A stretch of 64,000 nucleotides of DNA from Anastrepha obliqua. Lineage: Eukaryota > Arthropoda > Insecta > Diptera > Tephritidae. Shown here one piece after another: positions 61,229 through 64,000 of this stretch. Location: NCBI RefSeq assembly GCF_027943255.1, contig NC_072895.1, positions 22,294,001-22,358,000 of the forward strand, written 5' to 3'. Position numbers and translations under genes: made by a program. Under the pieces are notes generated by a model, which was not told where the DNA came from, did not search any database, and was given only the letters and a program-made list of their open reading frames with translations. How positions within the stretch are numbered: position 1 is the first letter of the stretch; every line of letters starts with the position of its first letter.

Positions 61229-62100
61229 CAGGGTGGGCCATATAGCGTTTGCTTTTTGAACCACCTATTTTTTTGAGAATGGTAACACAAATTACATGTC
61301 AAATGTGTTCATAATTTACTTAAAGGTTTGACATTTACGAAATGGGACGCTATACGCTTGAACAAAATTGGGAAATATTGAAAACCTATTTCCAAAGTGG
61401 TGAGTCTTCTTCTTCTTTTCTGATTTTCACATCGGTGGCCACGTCAATAAGCAAAAATGTTGGATTTGGGGCTCAGAAAATCCACACGTTACTGTAGAGT
61501 AGTAAATGCATCCCCAACGAGTCACTGTTTGGTGCGGTTTTTGGTCTGGCGGCATCATCGGGCCATTTTTTTCGAAAATGAGCGAGGAGCCGCGGTTACA
61601 ATAAATGGCGAGCGTTACCGTGACATGCTTAACGAGTTTTTTTCAAAAATTGAAGAGGATGACATGGACGACATTTGGTTTCAACAGGACGGTGCAACTT
61701 GTCACACTGCCAAAGTTACGCTCGAACTTTTGGCTACCGTTTTTGAATTCCGATATCAATTGGCCGCCTCGGAGCTGTGATTTAAACTCGTTAGAGTATT
61801 TTTTGTGGGGAGCCGTTAAGGACAAATGCTATGCGAACCATCCAGAGACGATTGATGCTTTAAAACAGGAAATCGAAGTTGCCATCATGAAATTGGAGCC
61901 CAAACAATCGAAAATGTGCTTAAAAATTGGGTTGATCGAATGGCCTACTGTAAAGCCAGTCGTGGCAGTCATTTGAACGATATTATTTTTCATTCATAAA
62001 TGACAATGTTCAATCTTCAAAATAAAAACAAAAGTTTGAAAAAATATTGATATTTTTTTTTATAGCCGATTCAAAAAGCAAATTTTACATGGCCCACCCT
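61229..62100 (+). mobile_element. Internally deleted mariner-like transposon
   Basis: The left end CAGGGTGGGCCATATAGCG (61229) and a right end whose complement reads AGGGTGGGCCATGTAAAATT (62100) are inverted repeats sharing GCAAA..TTTGAA-type inner blocks. The transposase begins MGRYTLEQNWEILKTYFQSG (61341) and then jumps, by deletion near 61403-61435, to HVNKQKCWIW-like sequence. It continues with VTVWCGFWSGGIIGP, ERYRDMLNEFF, DDIWFQQDGATCHTAK (catalytic aspartate) and finally NDIIFHS. Several frameshifts. Different family from 9946. Confidence 0.85.
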
Positions 62101-62164
62101 ATATCTTAGGTACACTTTAGGCCGTTTTTCCTCGTGGTTGCTTATTTCCGGTGAGAAATAACAC

Positions 62165-62330
62165 TGCCTACTTTTTGGCGCTTGTTTGTTGGTGCAAATT
62201 TGTAGGAAATATATTTTTGGTTCCTACTTTTTAGCGTTTTATTTCCTTGGTGCCTACTGTTTGGTGCGTTTTTTGATCCCAATTTTTTGGCGTTTTTTGG
62301 TGCCAACTTTTTGGCACTTATTTCCGTTTC
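62165..62330. repeat. Degenerate tandem repeat of TTTTTGGCGTTT type
   Basis: Six or seven imperfect units of about 25 bp, each with CCTACTTTTTGGCG or CCAACTTTTTGGC. Confidence 0.6.
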
Positions 62331-62757
62331 CTGGCTAGTGCTTGTGCGTACTATAAAGTGCTATCCATTCCGGCGTCGGATTTATTGGTATTGCCTAGCG
62401 GTAATTTGTGCCGTTGCTGGGTCCTGGAATCGCTGCGTTTGTGCGGGTGATAAACGGTTGGAGTAGCGCGCGTTGTTGCCACGGTTTGTGTCCGGCGTTT
62501 AACTATGTACACCGGTCGACTCTTCTCCGTGGTTTGTAAATTTTGTCTATTTGTATTCTCTGCAAATGTTGTGAATTTATTTAGATATATATTCTTTCCC
62601 TCTCTCTCTCTCTCATTCTCCCTCGGGTCTCTCCCTCTTTCTTTGTCTGCCTTGAAAGTTTCACTTCTGTTATGTGTACTACGCTACACGCACTTTTTTT
62701 TCAAAGTATTTCAAAGCGGTTTTAAACCCATTTTATGGTGAAATTTTACATTATTAA

Positions 62758-63654
62758 CCCCTTGGGTACATTTGACGTCTGAGACAACATTTTTTTAAGC
62801 ATCGCTAGCTCCATAGTGTTGATGCCGATCAATAGAAAACATTGGAAAAAAAATTTTGCGAAACAGTCAATAAGCACAGTAAAAGTTTTCCAATAAGAGA
62901 TTTTATTTTGATGTTTAAAGAAAAATGCTATTTTTGAATATAAATGATCGGATTTTTATTTCATTATAAAGCGGAAAATTTTCATGAAATTTTCCATAAC
63001 CGAATTGCAAAGTGGCTGCCCTATGTCCTCGATAGCCACATGAATTCCATCTTTGAGGTCTTGAATCGAGCCTTGGCTGTTGGCGTATACGTTCTCTTTC
63101 ACGTGGTTCCAAAGAAAAAAGTTACAAGGTGTTAAATCTCAAGATCTCTGTGGCCAATTGTGATCACCTCTTCGAGAGATAACACGGTCCGGAAACGTTT
63201 CCCCATAAAAGATCAATGGTTTCGTTGCTTGTGTGGCACGTAGCGCCGTCTTGTTGAAAATAAACGTTGCCCAGATCAATGCCGGCCATAAAGAATCGTT
63301 AATCATCTCTCCTGTTTAAGACCTAGCACCTGTTATTGGAAAACCCTTTATTTGTCGGTCTGTGTGGACTTTGATAAAGCTAATTAAGTCGATATATCAC
63401 TCTCTGCTCTATCAAGCAGTAAATTACTGGGTTTTATTGCTTAGCTCGTTGTCAAAAAACTGTTTTTATACATTTATTTTTGTTTTGCATTTCGAACTAC
63501 CTGAAGTCATTTTAATACTAAATATGCCACTAATATTTCAGAAATAAATGCATTCTTACGTAAAATGTATTGCTTTTACATAGCACTCCGAGAACCCGAA
63601 AATTAAATCTGTTCCCATGCAAATATTTTCTCAAATAAATCCGTACCCAAGGGG
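62758..63654. mobile_element. PiggyBac-type MITE with TTAA target duplication
   Basis: The ends CCCCTTGGGTAC (62758-62769) and GTACCCAAGGGG (63643-63654) are perfect inverted repeats, each flanked by TTAA (62754-62757 and 63655-63658). It is non-coding apart from a mariner-like element nested at 62882-63348. Removing that leaves about 430 bp. Confidence 0.88.
62882..63348 (-). mobile_element. Deleted mariner-like element nested in a MITE
   Basis: The ends AAAGTTTTCCAATAAGAG and the complement of CCTGTTATTGGAAAACCC match the family at 9946-10892, with TA on both sides (62880-62881 and 63349-63350). The minus strand encodes IDLGNVYFQQDGATCH (about 63285) and a few following blocks; the rest of the transposase is deleted. 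Confidence 0.85.
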
Positions 63655-63789
63655 TTAATGCTAAGAAAATTTACTTTAGTGTGGCAGGGAAGAGAAACAC
63701 CTTTCATTTTTTTATTTTTTTTTTTTATATTTAAAGCTATATATTTTTCACTCAGTAACAATTGACCTACAGTATCGGGCGTTTGCTGG

Positions 63790-64000
63790 GAAAGTGCCAT
63801 AATGTCGAAATATAATTGGGGAATAAGTTCAGAGCGTGTTTACCGAAGACTTTTATTTAAGCAAAAACCAAGATTTATATCAATAAGTTAATCAATTATA
63901 TATTCGCCGTTGCTGTTTACAACCTCTTCCCACCTCTCGACTCAAATGTTGATGCCTTTTCACCTAAAATCGCCTGCTCTGGTGTCAAAGAACTTGTTGA
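63790..64000 (-). pseudogene. Mariner transposase C-terminus, cut by window edge
   Basis: From the window edge the minus strand reads NKFFDTRAGDFR, stop, KGINI, stop, VERWEEVVNSNGEYIID, stop. This is the typical end of a mariner transposase (RW..V...NG.YI). Two internal stops make it a pseudogene. Confidence 0.75.

Overview
The window is nuclear DNA of a higher (schizophoran) fly. It is AT-rich, its introns have GT..AG borders and range from 60 nt to about 10 kb, and it is densely filled with transposon remains. Four conserved protein-coding genes can be rebuilt exon by exon. They are a 12-helix sugar transporter of the SLC2/GLUT family (+, 7118-15337), the mismatch-repair gene Pms2 (-, 15408-19558), the replication-licensing gene dup/Cdt1 (-, 27121-35486) and the SR-protein kinase gene SRPK (+, 39618-52647). 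From memory, Pms2, dup and SRPK carry neighbouring CG numbers in Drosophila melanogaster, so this looks like a conserved gene neighbourhood. The repeat content (very abundant short repeats ending in CAA triplets, mariner-like elements) suggests a tephritid fruit fly, but that is inference.

Layout. 1-7100: nested transposon debris with no host gene. 7118-15337: the transporter in seven exons, its introns loaded with a mariner-like element, SINEs and LINE pieces. 15408-19558: Pms2, convergent with the transporter and only 70 nt from its stop codon; the conserved last Pms2 exon is not visible. 19560-26915: the Pms2 upstream region (a tandem duplication, then a 55-bp inverted repeat), a Tc1-like pseudogene and a nearly complete Tigger/pogo element with intact TIRs. 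27121-35486: dup in three exons, with a 5.6-kb second intron full of repeats and a MITE four bases past its stop codon. 35487-39617: the divergent dup/SRPK intergenic region. 39618-52647: SRPK in three coding exons, with a 10.3-kb first intron that is a repeat graveyard. 52648-53094: an open frame that continues the SRPK frame for 148 codons past its TAA. 53095-64000: SRPK 3' region, minisatellites, LINE tails, a 1.4-kb satellite rich in CGATA, and several nested DNA transposons.

The genes do not form a pathway. Pms2 (MutL-alpha endonuclease, DNA repair) and dup (MCM loading at origins) both act in DNA maintenance, SRPK phosphorylates splicing factors, and the transporter moves hexoses. The strongest leads are the long in-frame extension of SRPK, the missing terminal Pms2 exon, a MITE that may supply the dup polyadenylation signal, a short structured retroposon that shares its 3' tail with a LINE, and two nested insertions whose paralogous copies elsewhere in the window lack the insert.
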